Source of the DNA: Streptomyces sp. NBC_00659
GTDB taxonomy: Bacteria; Actinomycetota; Actinomycetes; Streptomycetales; Streptomycetaceae
DNA: 64,000 nt
NCBI RefSeq assembly: GCF_036226925.1
Contig: NZ_CP109031.1
Location: 7,688,001 to 7,752,000 of the forward strand
Reading direction: 5' to 3'
Within the stretch, counting starts at the first letter, position 1. Each line of letters opens with the position of its first letter. Positions 43,736 through 52,836 of this stretch are shown in pieces. Position numbers and translations under genes: made by a program. Under the pieces are notes generated by a model. It was given only the letters and a program-made list of their open reading frames with translations. It was not told the DNA's origin and did no database searches.

Positions 43736-45217
43736 TCATCGTCCCAAACGGGCTGGTGACGCGTCGCGCGGGCTTGCCCGGACGGTCCCCACGGTGTCCT
43801 TGTGCCCCGGAAGCCTCAGGGCGAGCAGGGTTCCCGCCGCGGAGAACAGCGCGAGCGCGGTCAGCGGGGGGCCGACGGCGGCACCGGGCGTCAGAGACAT
43901 CAGCGTGGCCGCCACCGCGATCCCCAGCGTGGGGCCGATGTTCATCGCCGTCTGCTGCAGTCCGCCCGCCACACCGGCCGACGCCGCGGGGGCGTACCGC
44001 ACCGCGACCGCCGTCGTCGTCACCATCACCGTCACGAAACCGGCACCCAGCAGCAGGAAGCCGCAGGCGACGGGCAGGGCGGTGGACGCCGGTCCGAGCC
44101 GGCCCAGGAGCAGGACGCCGAGCGTGAGGACGAGCGTTCCGGCCACGGCGGTCAGCCGCGGGCCGATCCTGCGCATGAGGACGGCGGCGAGGGGAGCCCC
44201 GAGCACCATCATCACTCCGGCGGGCAGCGCCCGCAGGCCGGTCTCCTGCGGGTCGAGACCCAGGGTGCGCTGGAGGAAGTAGCTGGCGACGAACAGGGTG
44301 CCGAGCAGCGCGGCGGACACGGCCACCAGGGTGCCGAGCGCCGCGCCGATGGCCGCCGAGCCGAGGATCTCCGGCGGTACCAAGGGGTTCGCGGCCCGGC
44401 GCTGCCAGCGTACGAACGCGGTGCCGGCGGCGGCCACCAGGGCCGCTCCGGCCACCCTCGCCGCCGTCCAGCCGGTTTCGGGTACGGCGACCAGGGTGTG
44501 CACCAGGGCCACCAGGGCGACGGTGAGCAGACAGGCTCCCGGCACGTCGAGGCCGTCGGCCGCCGACGGGCGGACCGTTCTCCTCCCCGGGTCGGCGGGC
44601 GCCCGGACACCGAGCGCGGCCGCGCCCATCGCCAGCGCGGGCGGTACGTTGAGGAAGAAGACGGACCGCCATCCGAAGTGGCCGACCAGCGCGCCGCCGA
44701 GCAGCGGACCCGCGGCCGCGGCGATCCCGATGGCGCTCGCCCGCAGCGCTATGGGCGTCCCGAGCCGGTCGGGCGGGTACGCGGCGCGCAGCATGCCGAG
44801 CGTGGCCGGTTGCAGCAGCGCGCCGAAGACACCCTGGGCGACCCGCAGCGCGATCACCCAGCCGATCCCGGGCGCGAGACCGATTCCGGCGGACGCCGCC
44901 CCGAATCCCAGGATGCCGAGGGCGAAGATCCGCTGGTGCCCGTAGCGGTCGCCGAGGCGTCCCGCGAACACCAACAGGCCCGCCACCGCGATGAGATACC
45001 CGGTGCTGGTCCACTGGACCTGCGCGAACGAGGCGTGCAGGTCGCCCTGGAGCGCGGGCTGCGCGACGGTGAGGACCGTGCCGTCGAGGGCGACGATCAC
45101 GGCGCCGACGACGCTGCTCGCGAGGGTGATCCGGCGGTGTGCCGCCCCTGGACGGGCCGGGCGCGCGGCCGCCGTGGGGGTGACGCTGTCGGAGCCGGGG
45201 GAGCCGGGGGCAGTCAT
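43736..45217 (-). CDS. MFS drug-efflux-type transporter (EmrB/QacA-like)
   Basis: A 493-residue major facilitator with about 14 membrane segments. Family motifs are visible: ALDGTVLTVAQPALQ near the first segment (motif D1) and GRLGDRYGHQRIFALG (motif A). The substrate is unknown; relatives export drugs or secondary metabolites. The ATG at 45217 has GGAGG 4 nt upstream and overlaps the TetR stop by 4 nt, so exporter and repressor are coupled. The divergent promoter at 45796-45877 with tandem palindromes should control expression. Confidence 0.92.
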   Translation of the reverse strand: MTAPGSPGSDSVTPTAAARPARPGAAHRRITLASSVVGAVIVALDGTVLTVAQPALQGDLHASFAQVQWTSTGYLIAVAGLLVFAGRLGDRYGHQRIFALGILGFGAASAGIGLAPGIGWVIALRVAQGVFGALLQPATLGMLRAAYPPDRLGTPIALRASAIGIAAAAGPLLGGALVGHFGWRSVFFLNVPPALAMGAAALGVRAPADPGRRTVRPSAADGLDVPGACLLTVALVALVHTLVAVPETGWTAARVAGAALVAAAGTAFVRWQRRAANPLVPPEILGSAAIGAALGTLVAVSAALLGTLFVASYFLQRTLGLDPQETGLRALPAGVMMVLGAPLAAVLMRRIGPRLTAVAGTLVLTLGVLLLGRLGPASTALPVACGFLLLGAGFVTVMVTTTAVAVRYAPAASAGVAGGLQQTAMNIGPTLGIAVAATLMSLTPGAAVGPPLTALALFSAAGTLLALRLPGHKDTVGTVRASPRDASPARLGR

Positions 45218-45795
45218 CGTTCCTCCGGTCCGAGGTGCGCGTCGAGTGCCGCGTGCAGGAGGGGTACGAAGTCGTCGGCGCCCGTGGTGAGTTTCAGGCT
45301 TCCCCAGCCCCACAACTGGGCGATGCCGTGCAGGTTCGCCCACAGGGCACCCGCGAGGACGCGGGCGTCGGCCTCCGGACGCACCCGGCCGACAAGGTCG
45401 ACCAGCGCCCCGAACAGCGGCAGGCTCGTCTCGCGGAGCCCCAACTCGTTGCTCTCCAGGAGATCGTGACGGAACATCAGCTCGTACATGCCACGCTGGG
45501 ACAGCGCGAAGTCCAGGTAGATCTTCGCCAGGGTCGTGAGCCGGGCACGGGGGTCGCCCCCGCCGTCACCATCAGCCTCCGTCGTCCGGGCCCGGAGGTC
45601 GGCGAAGCCGCGGCGCGCGATGGCGGACAGCAGCTCCAGGTGGGTCGGGAAGTAGCGGCGCGGGGCGCCGTGCGAGACCCCCGCCCGGCGGGCGATCTCC
45701 CGCAGCGTCAGCGCCTGCGAGCCCTCCCTCGTCACGAGATCGACTCCGACGTCGATCAGACGCGTCCTCAGCCCGATGGTCTCCCGTTCACTCAT
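45214..45795 (-). CDS. TetR family transcriptional regulator
   Basis: A 193-residue TetR repressor. The N-terminal HTH (about residues 8-55) includes LTLREIARRAGVSHGAPRRYF, and the C-terminal ligand-binding part is of the TetR_C_33-like type (WANLHGIAQLWGWG). The ATG at 45795 lies inside the first of two palindromes (45795-45807 and 45815-45835), which indicates autorepression. It is coupled to the MFS exporter downstream and divergent from the PPOX gene. Confidence 0.92.
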   Translation of the reverse strand: MSERETIGLRTRLIDVGVDLVTREGSQALTLREIARRAGVSHGAPRRYFPTHLELLSAIARRGFADLRARTTEADGDGGGDPRARLTTLAKIYLDFALSQRGMYELMFRHDLLESNELGLRETSLPLFGALVDLVGRVRPEADARVLAGALWANLHGIAQLWGWGSLKLTTGADDFVPLLHAALDAHLGPEER

Positions 45796-45835
45796 AGACG
45801 CTGTCTACCAGGAACGAGTAGACACTGTCTACTCG
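45795..45835. promoter_or_regulatory. Tandem TetR operators
   Basis: Two sites share TAGAC-rn-TGTCTA: an imperfect one, TAGACGCTGTCTA (45795-45807), which overlaps the tetR start codon, and a perfect 10+1+10 palindrome at 45815-45835 with core GTAGACACTGTCTAC. They lie between the divergent tetR-MFS and PPOX genes and probably control both. Confidence 0.85.
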
Positions 45836-45877
45836 TGTGCGCGATGAGGGACGGGCCCGGAAGGAGGTCGGCGCGGA

Positions 45878-46348
45878 ATGACGTGCCGGATCCCGAGCGT
45901 TGAAACACGCATGACTGAGGAAGAGACCCAGGACGCACTGCTCAAGCTGCTCTCCGAGTACAAGGGCGGGGTGCTCGTCACCCTCAAGAAGGACGGCCGG
46001 CCCCAGCTGTCGAACGTCAGCCACTTCTATTACCCCGACGAGGGGGTCATCCGCGTCTCGCTCACCGACGACCGCGCCAAGACCCGCAATCTGCGCCGGG
46101 ACCCGCGGGCCTCGTACCACGTGACCAGCGCGGACCGGTGGGCCTACACGGTCGTCGAGGGCACGGCCGAGCTGACGCCCGTCGCTGCGGATCCGCACGA
46201 CGAGACCGTGGAGGAGCTGATCAGGGTCTACCGGGACGTCCTCGGCGAACACCCCGACTGGGACGAATACCGTGCCGCCATGGTCCGCGACGGCCGGCTC
46301 GTCCTGCGGCTGCGCGTGGAGCGGGCCTACGGGATTCCCGGACGCTGA
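45878..46348 (+). CDS. PPOX-class (probably F420-dependent) flavin/deazaflavin oxidoreductase
   Basis: A protein of 145-156 residues with the pyridoxamine-5'-phosphate-oxidase split-barrel fold. The typical pattern runs GVLVTLKKDGRPQLSNVSHFYYPDEGVIRVSLTDDR, read in two parts: residues about 30-50 (cofactor phosphate contact) and 50-70. AKTRNLRRDPRASYHV follows. Actinobacterial members of this type usually use F420. The ATG at 45878 has AGGAGGT 9-10 nt upstream; an ATG at 45911 matches the usual family start but lacks a ribosome site. It is divergent from tetR and so probably in the same regulon as the exporter. Confidence 0.85.
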   Translation: MTCRIPSVETRMTEEETQDALLKLLSEYKGGVLVTLKKDGRPQLSNVSHFYYPDEGVIRVSLTDDRAKTRNLRRDPRASYHVTSADRWAYTVVEGTAELTPVAADPHDETVEELIRVYRDVLGEHPDWDEYRAAMVRDGRLVLRLRVERAYGIPGR

Positions 46349-46433
46349 GACGTTCCCCGGCGCCCAGGCCCTGACGCACCGAGTCGGCCCGCCGGCCGGC
46401 ATGCCCGGTGCTCCGACGGCCGCGGTCGACGAG

Positions 46434-46483
46434 GGTTCCGCGCACCCCGGCCGTCCCTGAATCCGGCCGGGGCGCGCGGAACC
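46434..46483. terminator. Bidirectional terminator between PPOX and DyP genes
   Basis: A 20-bp stem with one mismatch. The left arm at 46434-46453 begins GGTTCCGCGC and the right arm at 46464-46483 ends GCGCGGAACC; the loop is 10 nt. It lies in the 248-nt gap between convergent genes, where nothing else was recognised. Confidence 0.85.
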
Positions 46484-46596
46484 ACGACCCAAGGGTGCCG
46501 CAGACGTGCGGTCTTCGGGCTGGACAGGCCCCGTCCCGGGAGTGGCCTGCTGTTCGGGCAGCCGGTCGTCCGGGGCGCCCGCACCACCGGCGGGCC

Positions 46597-48867
46597 TCAG
46601 CCGGTCAGGGACTTCCACAGCGTGATCGAGCGGTCCTCGACCGTAACCTGGTCGTTGTGCCCGTGGCCGTCGGCGATGCAGATGATCCGGTATTTCTGCT
46701 GGTGGAACACCCAGAACAGGCTCAGCCCGTTGATGCGCTGCATGTCCGGCACGGCGAGGAACTCGTCCACGCGGGAGACGCCGGCCAGCGACTGCCACAG
46801 ACCGAGCGAACGGTCGCCGCGCTCGATGACGTCGGTGTGCGCGGAGCCGTCGGCGATCGAGATCAGCCGGTAGACCTGCTGCCCCAGGGAGGAGTGGAAG
46901 AGCCAGTAGTGGCTCTTCCCGTTCTGGCGCTGCATGTCGGGCACCGGCAGGAAAGCGTCCACCTGCTCGATTCCGTTGAACGAGGCCCAGGCCGAGATCG
47001 GCCGGTCGGGCCGGTCGACGGAGCCTGCCGCCTCGGGGTCGAGTCCGGACTCCGCTCCGTCCGCGATCGAGATCAGCCGGTAGACCTGGCGGCCTTCGAC
47101 GGTGTGGAACAGCCAGTACCGGCTCCGGCCGTTGAGGCGCTGCTCGTCCGGCACCGGCAGGATCGCGTCCACCTTTGACACGCCGATGTAGCACGGCCAG
47201 GTGGCCAGGGGCCGGTCGGGGCGCTCGACGACGTCCTTGTGCTCGTCGCCGTCGGCGATGGAGATGGTGCGGCAGACCGGTCCGTCGCCACCGGTCCCGT
47301 AGGCCCAGTACCAGCTCTTGCCGTTGTCCCGCTGGCGGTCGGGAATCGGGAGGAAGGCGTCGGTCGGCCGGACGGTCTCCGGGAGCTTGTCGGTGAGGCG
47401 GCCGTCGCCCAGCAGTCGCAGTGTGGTGAGCGAGGGGACGAAGGCGTAGACCGAGCCCTCGGTGGTGACGAACTGATGGAAGCTCAGCTCGGTCGTCGCG
47501 GCGGGGCTCTCGAAGCTGACCTTGCCGGTGGGGCCGACCATCGGGTCGGGGCCGGGCTTCGCAGGGCGGTTCGGCGGGAAGTCGACGTTGTCGATCCACA
47601 TCTTCTGGATGAACTCGAACTGCTCGACGAGGTCGGACTGGTAGCAGACGAAGAGCAGACCGCGCGGGTGGTCGGGGCCGCCAGGGCCGTCCGAGGCCGG
47701 GTCGAAGGGCGCACCGTAGGGGGCGCCGCGGCGGATGATCCGGCGTCGGTCCATGACCGGTTTCTCGGGGAACGGGTCCGTGCCGGGCTTCTCCTGCAGG
47801 CCGTCCCGGGGGTTGGTCTTGCGCAGGTGGGAGAAGAGCGGGGTGGTGAACCCCTCCGGGTCGTTGCGGTAGCCGAAGTCGTTGTCCTGGCCCGCGAGGG
47901 CGTTGTCGGGCATGTCGGCGTGCGGGCACTTGGCGACGGGAGTGCCCGAGCGCCAACGGCCCACCATCCGGGCGGCCAGCCATTCGGCGGTCGCCTCGTC
48001 CGGCACCACTTTGGCCTTCCTCAGAACCTTCAGCTGCGCGGCGACCTGCGCCCACCAGCCCGGGACGTCCTGAGCGAGCCGGCGCACCACCTGGAAGCTG
48101 CCGTTGTCGGCCCACTCCGGCATCTCGTCGTACGGAATCCCGCCGACCCGGTCGTGCCCGACGACGAACTCACCGGGCGGGATCAGCCGGGTGCCCGGGT
48201 GGTCCTTGACATACTCCGGCCGCTCCGGGTCGGGCTCGTCGAAACCGATCACCCCCGGCTCGCTGACCCCGTCCTTGAAACCGAAGTGTTCCTTTCCGCG
48301 GCGGGTGCCCGGCAGCGTGGCGCCGTTCTGCTGGAAGACGATCACGATCTTGGCCTGCGCGGCTGCCTCGCGCTGGGCGGTCAACGCGTCCTGGAGCCCG
48401 TCGGCGGTGTCGGAGGCGACGGTGATCACGGCGTGCACGGTCTGGCCCTTGCCGTCCCCGAACAGCCAGTTCTCGGGTGAGCTGTCGCCGGTGTCGCCCA
48501 GTGAGCGCTTGTGGGACCCCTCCTTGAACGCCTCCAGAGTGCCGCCCTTCCGTACCGAGGGCAGGGGGTCCTTGCCGCCGATGAGGACCTTGAGGCCCTC
48601 GTAGGTGAAGCTGACGTTCGTCCAGGTGGCCTTCAGCGCCTTCGGGTCGTCGCCGCCGGTGGCCTGCCTGGCCATGCGGAACGCCGCGTTGAAGGTGGCC
48701 ACCTGCCTGGTGGTGGAGATCTGGGATGCGAGCCGCTTCACCCAGGTACGAGCCCGCGCGGGGTCCTCGAACTTGAGGAAGAGCAGTGTCATGCGGTCCT
48801 TCTTGAAGCCCGCGATCACATCGCCCTGGATGTCGTCGCTCTCACGAAGTCTGGGCTCTTCTCTCAC
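46597..48867 (-). CDS. DyP-type peroxidase fused to four hemopexin-like repeats
   Basis: A 756-residue protein. Residues 1 to about 490 are a dye-decolorising peroxidase. They include the distal motif GFKDGVSEPG (GxxDG Asp), the proximal heme region SHLRKTNPRD and RRGAPYG. Residues about 500-756 hold four repeats of roughly 64 residues, with DA-F-LPVPD at about 503, 567, 637 and 701, each followed by YWLFH and RLISIADG. This resembles a four-bladed hemopexin-type propeller. No Sec or Tat signal is visible. The GTG at 48867 has GGAG 5 nt upstream. It is divergent from a radical copper oxidase, which would generate H2O2. Confidence 0.87.
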   Translation of the reverse strand: MREEPRLRESDDIQGDVIAGFKKDRMTLLFLKFEDPARARTWVKRLASQISTTRQVATFNAAFRMARQATGGDDPKALKATWTNVSFTYEGLKVLIGGKDPLPSVRKGGTLEAFKEGSHKRSLGDTGDSSPENWLFGDGKGQTVHAVITVASDTADGLQDALTAQREAAAQAKIVIVFQQNGATLPGTRRGKEHFGFKDGVSEPGVIGFDEPDPERPEYVKDHPGTRLIPPGEFVVGHDRVGGIPYDEMPEWADNGSFQVVRRLAQDVPGWWAQVAAQLKVLRKAKVVPDEATAEWLAARMVGRWRSGTPVAKCPHADMPDNALAGQDNDFGYRNDPEGFTTPLFSHLRKTNPRDGLQEKPGTDPFPEKPVMDRRRIIRRGAPYGAPFDPASDGPGGPDHPRGLLFVCYQSDLVEQFEFIQKMWIDNVDFPPNRPAKPGPDPMVGPTGKVSFESPAATTELSFHQFVTTEGSVYAFVPSLTTLRLLGDGRLTDKLPETVRPTDAFLPIPDRQRDNGKSWYWAYGTGGDGPVCRTISIADGDEHKDVVERPDRPLATWPCYIGVSKVDAILPVPDEQRLNGRSRYWLFHTVEGRQVYRLISIADGAESGLDPEAAGSVDRPDRPISAWASFNGIEQVDAFLPVPDMQRQNGKSHYWLFHSSLGQQVYRLISIADGSAHTDVIERGDRSLGLWQSLAGVSRVDEFLAVPDMQRINGLSLFWVFHQQKYRIICIADGHGHNDQVTVEDRSITLWKSLTG

Positions 48868-49196
48868 GTTTTCTCCTTGACTGACGCATATGCCATGAAA
48901 TGATCACAGTAATCGAGACGCTACGTCATGTGATCGACGAAGGCGTGAGGGCGTCGCCGGACGGGCCCGTCGGCAGGCATGCGCCGTGACGCAAAATCCC
49001 AGCCCTGCACGGGTTCTGACTCGTTCGGCCGCCGGAAGATCACCCGCCCGCCCGGCATCGCGCGACAGCGGACGATCAAGGTGTGAACACTGTGCGTAGT
49101 CATGTGCTCGCGTCATGTGCCCGCCATCAGATCGGTGACACGGCGCGGCCGCGACGCCACCGCTGCGTGCCCTTCCCCTCTCTCGCAAGGAGTCCC
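48868..49196. promoter_or_regulatory. Divergent promoter region, DyP / copper oxidase
   Basis: A 329-nt gap between divergent starts. No clear palindrome or RNA element was recognised. Good ribosome sites lie at both ends. Confidence 0.4.
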
Positions 49197-51098
49197 ATGT
49201 CCCGTAGGAACCTGACCGGGCCGTCGTCCAGAAGGACGCTGGCTGCGGCGATCTCCGCGTGTGCCGTCTCCGCGCTGACACTCGCCGTGCTGTCCTCCGG
49301 CCCGGCCGCCGCCCATGAGCACGGTGGTGACGGCACCTCGGCCGACCGGGCGCAGGCCGACCCGGACGAGGCGAAAGTCATCGGCAAGGAGCACGCCGAG
49401 GAACACGCCATGACCAGGAAGGCCATCAAGGCCGTCGGCGAGTACCCGCAGTCCACCCGCACCGAGCGGCTCAAGGCGCTCGGTGCCTCCCAGGCCAAGG
49501 TCAACGCGGACTTCGACGCGATGGACTCCGGCCGGTTCCGGGAGTACTTCCAGTCCCCGGACTTCGCCGCCCACATCGCCATGCTGCCCACCGGCAAGGT
49601 GCTGCTGTTCTCCTTCGAGCGCATCGAGAGCAACCCTCAGAAGGAACCCGCCCCGACCGACACCATCGGCAAGGAGAACGCGGGCCGCGCATACCTGTGG
49701 GACCCGGCCAAGGGCACCGGTCCGGACTCGTACACCAAAGTCACGCCCCCCGTGATCAACATGCCGGACGGGCTCAACCAGCCCCGACCCGCGCCGTTCT
49801 TCTGTGCCGGTCATTCCTTCCTGCCCAACGGAATGCTCGGCGTCTTCGGCGGCAACCTCGGCGGCAACGGCGGTTCCGGCGCCAAGCTCTCCCTCGTCTT
49901 CGACCCGTGGGAGGAGAAGTGGTACCAGAACCAGGACATGGTGGTCGGCCGGTGGTACCCGTCGGTGGTGACCGGCGCGGACGGGCGGCAGCTGATCATG
50001 TCCGGCCAGTCGGAGCTCGGCTGGGGCACGCCCACCTCGATCGTCGAGCGCTTCCCCGCCCTGAACAAGCCCGTGCCCACGGCCAAGACGGACAAGCCGG
50101 AGGGCTGGGCGCCGGAACTGTTCAAGGCCGACGCCCCGTTCAAGCGCGACTACCCGCACCTCTTCTCGCTGCGTGACGGCAAGATCTACGGCCTGGGCCG
50201 GAACCCCGACCAGCAGTGGAGGTTCGACCCCGCCGCCGAGACCCGGACCGACCTGGCACCTCGCCCGGACAACATGCCGCGCAACTACGGGTCCGCCGTG
50301 CCGCTGCCCGCCGGCTTCAAGGGCCCGGACTCGGTGCTGGTGCTCGGCGGGGACCGGGACGACCCGAACACCTATCAGCTGGTCGGCGGCCAGTGGAGCA
50401 AGGAGAAGGCGAGAGCCTTCGGCCGTACCCAGGACGACACCCTGCTCATGCCGGACGCGACCCTGATGACCGTCAACGGCGCCTTCGACATCCGCGACTA
50501 CGGCAACGGCCCGTACAACCCCAACGCGGATCTGAAGTACCGCCAGATCGAACTGCGCGACGAGAACGGCAACTGGAAGCTCGGCCCGGCCCAGCGGCTG
50601 CCGCGCGGCTACCACTCCAACGCCGTGGTGCTTCCGGACGGCCGGGTGATGGTCACCGGTGACGAGCTCCAGCAGCTCGCCAACGACCCCGACGTCAGCG
50701 ACGACATGAACGGCAGTATCGAGATCTACGAGCCGGCCTACCTCCAGCAGGGCAGCCGCCCCCACCTCGGCACCGTGTTCAACCCGTCCGTCGGATACAA
50801 CGAGAAGATCACGGTGAGCAGCAACACCGCCGCCGACGTCACCCGCGCAGTCCTGCTGGCACCGACCACCGCGACCCACTCGGTCAACACCAGCCAGCGC
50901 CACCTCGACCTGCGGATCAAGAGCCGCAGCGGCAGCTTCCTCGAACTGCAGGCACCCCCGTCCGCCAATGCGGCCCCGCCCGGCTACTACATGCTCTTCC
51001 TCCTCAACGAGGAGGGCGTACCCAGCACCGCCGGCTGGGTCCAGGTCAAGCCGGCCTCCGGCGGCCAGACCCGGGGGTCGAGCCTCCGTCCGCAGTAA
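49197..51098 (+). CDS. Secreted galactose-oxidase-like radical copper oxidase (DUF1929)
   Basis: A 633-residue secreted protein. A signal peptide with an RR pair (SRRTLAAAISACAV) runs to about residue 39 (AAAHEHG), possibly Tat. It is followed by a charged helical segment, a kelch-type seven-bladed propeller and a C-terminal DUF1929 Ig-like domain. Expected active-site elements are visible: Cys in PFFCAGHSF (Cys-Tyr cofactor), Tyr in MPRNYGSAVPLP, YHSNAVVLPDGRVMVTGDE, and the copper His in TTATHSVNTSQRH. Such enzymes (GlxA type) oxidise alcohols or aldehydes and release H2O2. The ATG at 49197 has CAAGGAG 4 nt upstream. A terminator follows. Confidence 0.9.
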   Translation: MSRRNLTGPSSRRTLAAAISACAVSALTLAVLSSGPAAAHEHGGDGTSADRAQADPDEAKVIGKEHAEEHAMTRKAIKAVGEYPQSTRTERLKALGASQAKVNADFDAMDSGRFREYFQSPDFAAHIAMLPTGKVLLFSFERIESNPQKEPAPTDTIGKENAGRAYLWDPAKGTGPDSYTKVTPPVINMPDGLNQPRPAPFFCAGHSFLPNGMLGVFGGNLGGNGGSGAKLSLVFDPWEEKWYQNQDMVVGRWYPSVVTGADGRQLIMSGQSELGWGTPTSIVERFPALNKPVPTAKTDKPEGWAPELFKADAPFKRDYPHLFSLRDGKIYGLGRNPDQQWRFDPAAETRTDLAPRPDNMPRNYGSAVPLPAGFKGPDSVLVLGGDRDDPNTYQLVGGQWSKEKARAFGRTQDDTLLMPDATLMTVNGAFDIRDYGNGPYNPNADLKYRQIELRDENGNWKLGPAQRLPRGYHSNAVVLPDGRVMVTGDELQQLANDPDVSDDMNGSIEIYEPAYLQQGSRPHLGTVFNPSVGYNEKITVSSNTAADVTRAVLLAPTTATHSVNTSQRHLDLRIKSRSGSFLELQAPPSANAAPPGYYMLFLLNEEGVPSTAGWVQVKPASGGQTRGSSLRPQ

Positions 51099-51106
51099 CC
51101 GCCCGG

Positions 51107-51141
51107 CTTTGAGGACCTCCGCTCTTCGGAGGTCCTCAAAG
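51107..51141. terminator. Bidirectional terminator
   Basis: Perfect 15-bp stem CTTTGAGGACCTCCG (51107-51121) and its complement (51127-51141), with a 5-nt loop. It starts 9 nt after the copper oxidase stop and faces the convergent MFS gene. Confidence 0.9.
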
Positions 51142-51234
51142 GGCTTCGGCTCCGTCACCGCTCAGAACCCCGGCGAGGCGTGGAAGGGGATCCGATCGGC
51201 GATGGGTGCGGCTCGTTTCGAGTGAGGCCGCTGC

Positions 51235-52587
51235 TCAGGCGGTCACGGCCTCACGCCGAACCGCGTCGCCCGCAGCGTCCTCGCCGAGCCGCTCTGTCGG
51301 CACCTTGTGGGTCTCGCGGGCGGTGAGCGCGGCGAGTACCGGCGGCACGCACAGCGCCGCGGTGAACAGCGCGACCGAGGACCAGTCGTCGCCGTCGGGA
51401 CCGGCGATCTGCGCGGCGAAGGTGACGGCGAACCCGGCCACGGCGAAGCCGATCTGGGTGCCTATCGCCGTGCCGGAGAGCCGGACGCGCGTGGAGAACA
51501 TCTCTCCGTAGAAGGAGGGCCAGACACCGTTCGCGGCGCTGTAGACGACGCCGAAGGCGAGGATGCCGAAGAGCAGGACCAGGGGGTAGGAGCCGGTGGA
51601 GATGGCCCACAGGTAGGCGAACATCAAGCCCGCGCTGCCCGCGGCGCCGATCAGATACACCGGGCGGCGGCCGATGCGGTCGGAGAGCATGGCCCAGGCG
51701 GGAATCGCGCCGAGGGCGACCAGGTTGGCCAGCGCGCCGACCCACAGCATCTGTGTCCGGGAGAGGCCGACCGCGTCACTGGTGCCGTAGGCCAGCGCCC
51801 ACACCGTGAAGATCGTGCTGACCGAGGCGATGAGCGCACCCGCGACCACGCGCAGCACGTCCGCCCAGTGCTCGCGGAACAGCACGGCGAGGGGCAGTCC
51901 GACGACTCCTTCGGTCTCGGCCTGCCGGGTGAAGGCCGGAGTCTCCTGGAGGGTGCGGCGGATGACATAGCCGACCCCGGCGACGGCGACGCTCGCCCAG
52001 AAGGGCACACGCCAGCCCCAGGAGAGCAGCTGGTCCTCGGGCATCGTGGCGACCGCCAGGAAGACCAGGGTCGCGATGAGCTGGCCGCCCTGGGTGCCGC
52101 TGAGGGTGAAACTGGTGAAGAAGCCGCGCCGTTCCGGCGGTGCGTGCTCCAGCGTCATCGAGTTGGCTCCGGCCTGTTCGCCGGCCGCGGAGATGCCCTG
52201 AAGGACGCGGCACAGGACGAGCAGGACCGGGGCGATGCCGCCGACCTGGGCGCGGGTCGGCAGACAGCCGATGAGGAACGTCGACAGGCCCATGAGGATC
52301 AGCGTGAAGACCATGATCTTCTTGCGGCCGAGCCGGTCGCCGAAGTGGCCGAGGAAGAGAGCGCCGACCGGGCGGGCCGCGTAGGCGACGCCGAAGGTGG
52401 CGAGCGACTGGAGTGTCGCGGTGGCCGGGTCGGACTCGTCGAAGAAGACCTTCGGGAAGATGAGGGCCGCGGCGCTGCCGTAGATGAAGAAGTCGTAGTA
52501 CTCCAGGGCGCTGCCGATCCAGGCGGCCATGGCGGCCTTCCTGGGCTGGCCGGGTGGCGCGTCGAGCGGGGCTGCGGGTTCGGACAC
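51235..52587 (-). CDS. MHS-family MFS transporter, probably shikimate/quinate uptake
   Basis: A 450-residue metabolite:H+ symporter of the MHS family (ShiA/KgtP/ProP type) with 12 membrane segments. The typical N-terminus is visible (AAWIGSALEYYDFFIYGSAAALIF), as is the motif GHFGDRLGRKKIMVFTLILMG, split around residues 80-100. It is close to shikimate dehydrogenase and 3-dehydroshikimate dehydratase genes and shares an operator pattern with them, which makes shikimate, quinate or dehydroshikimate the likely substrate. The ATG at 52587 has GGAG-like sequence upstream. Confidence 0.88.
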   Translation of the reverse strand: MSEPAAPLDAPPGQPRKAAMAAWIGSALEYYDFFIYGSAAALIFPKVFFDESDPATATLQSLATFGVAYAARPVGALFLGHFGDRLGRKKIMVFTLILMGLSTFLIGCLPTRAQVGGIAPVLLVLCRVLQGISAAGEQAGANSMTLEHAPPERRGFFTSFTLSGTQGGQLIATLVFLAVATMPEDQLLSWGWRVPFWASVAVAGVGYVIRRTLQETPAFTRQAETEGVVGLPLAVLFREHWADVLRVVAGALIASVSTIFTVWALAYGTSDAVGLSRTQMLWVGALANLVALGAIPAWAMLSDRIGRRPVYLIGAAGSAGLMFAYLWAISTGSYPLVLLFGILAFGVVYSAANGVWPSFYGEMFSTRVRLSGTAIGTQIGFAVAGFAVTFAAQIAGPDGDDWSSVALFTAALCVPPVLAALTARETHKVPTERLGEDAAGDAVRREAVTA

Positions 52588-52739
52588 GGCTTGCTCCTTC
52601 GGGTGACTCCGGGGACGGGAGTGCGGCGGGGCGCGGGCCGGTGCCGTGACCCCGAGGGGGCGGGCCGCGGCACCACCGCCGTACCGGAGAGAGCCCGGAC
52701 GGCGGTGCGACGGTGGCCGGCCCCAGGCCGGCCTCCTCG

Positions 52740-52763
52740 CTAATTAACCCACTGGATAGTTAG
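52740..52763. promoter_or_regulatory. TetR operator candidate before the MHS transporter
   Basis: A 24-bp imperfect palindrome bounded by CTAA and TTAG, 153 nt upstream of the transporter start. Read on the minus strand it shares the pattern CTAAC-n-A-n-CCAGT and ATTAG with the site at 53634-53657. Confidence 0.6.
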
Positions 52764-52836
52764 TAGCGGATGGCTACGGATGCTGCGCCCAGGTCACCCG
52801 GGTGTCAAGGGGTCGCGCCGAAGGATGTTCCCGTGC

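Noticed and set aside
49083..49196. Upstream start for the copper oxidase at 49083
   Set aside because: The ATG at 49197 has CAAGGAG just upstream and begins a proper signal peptide. The extra 38 residues would bury it.
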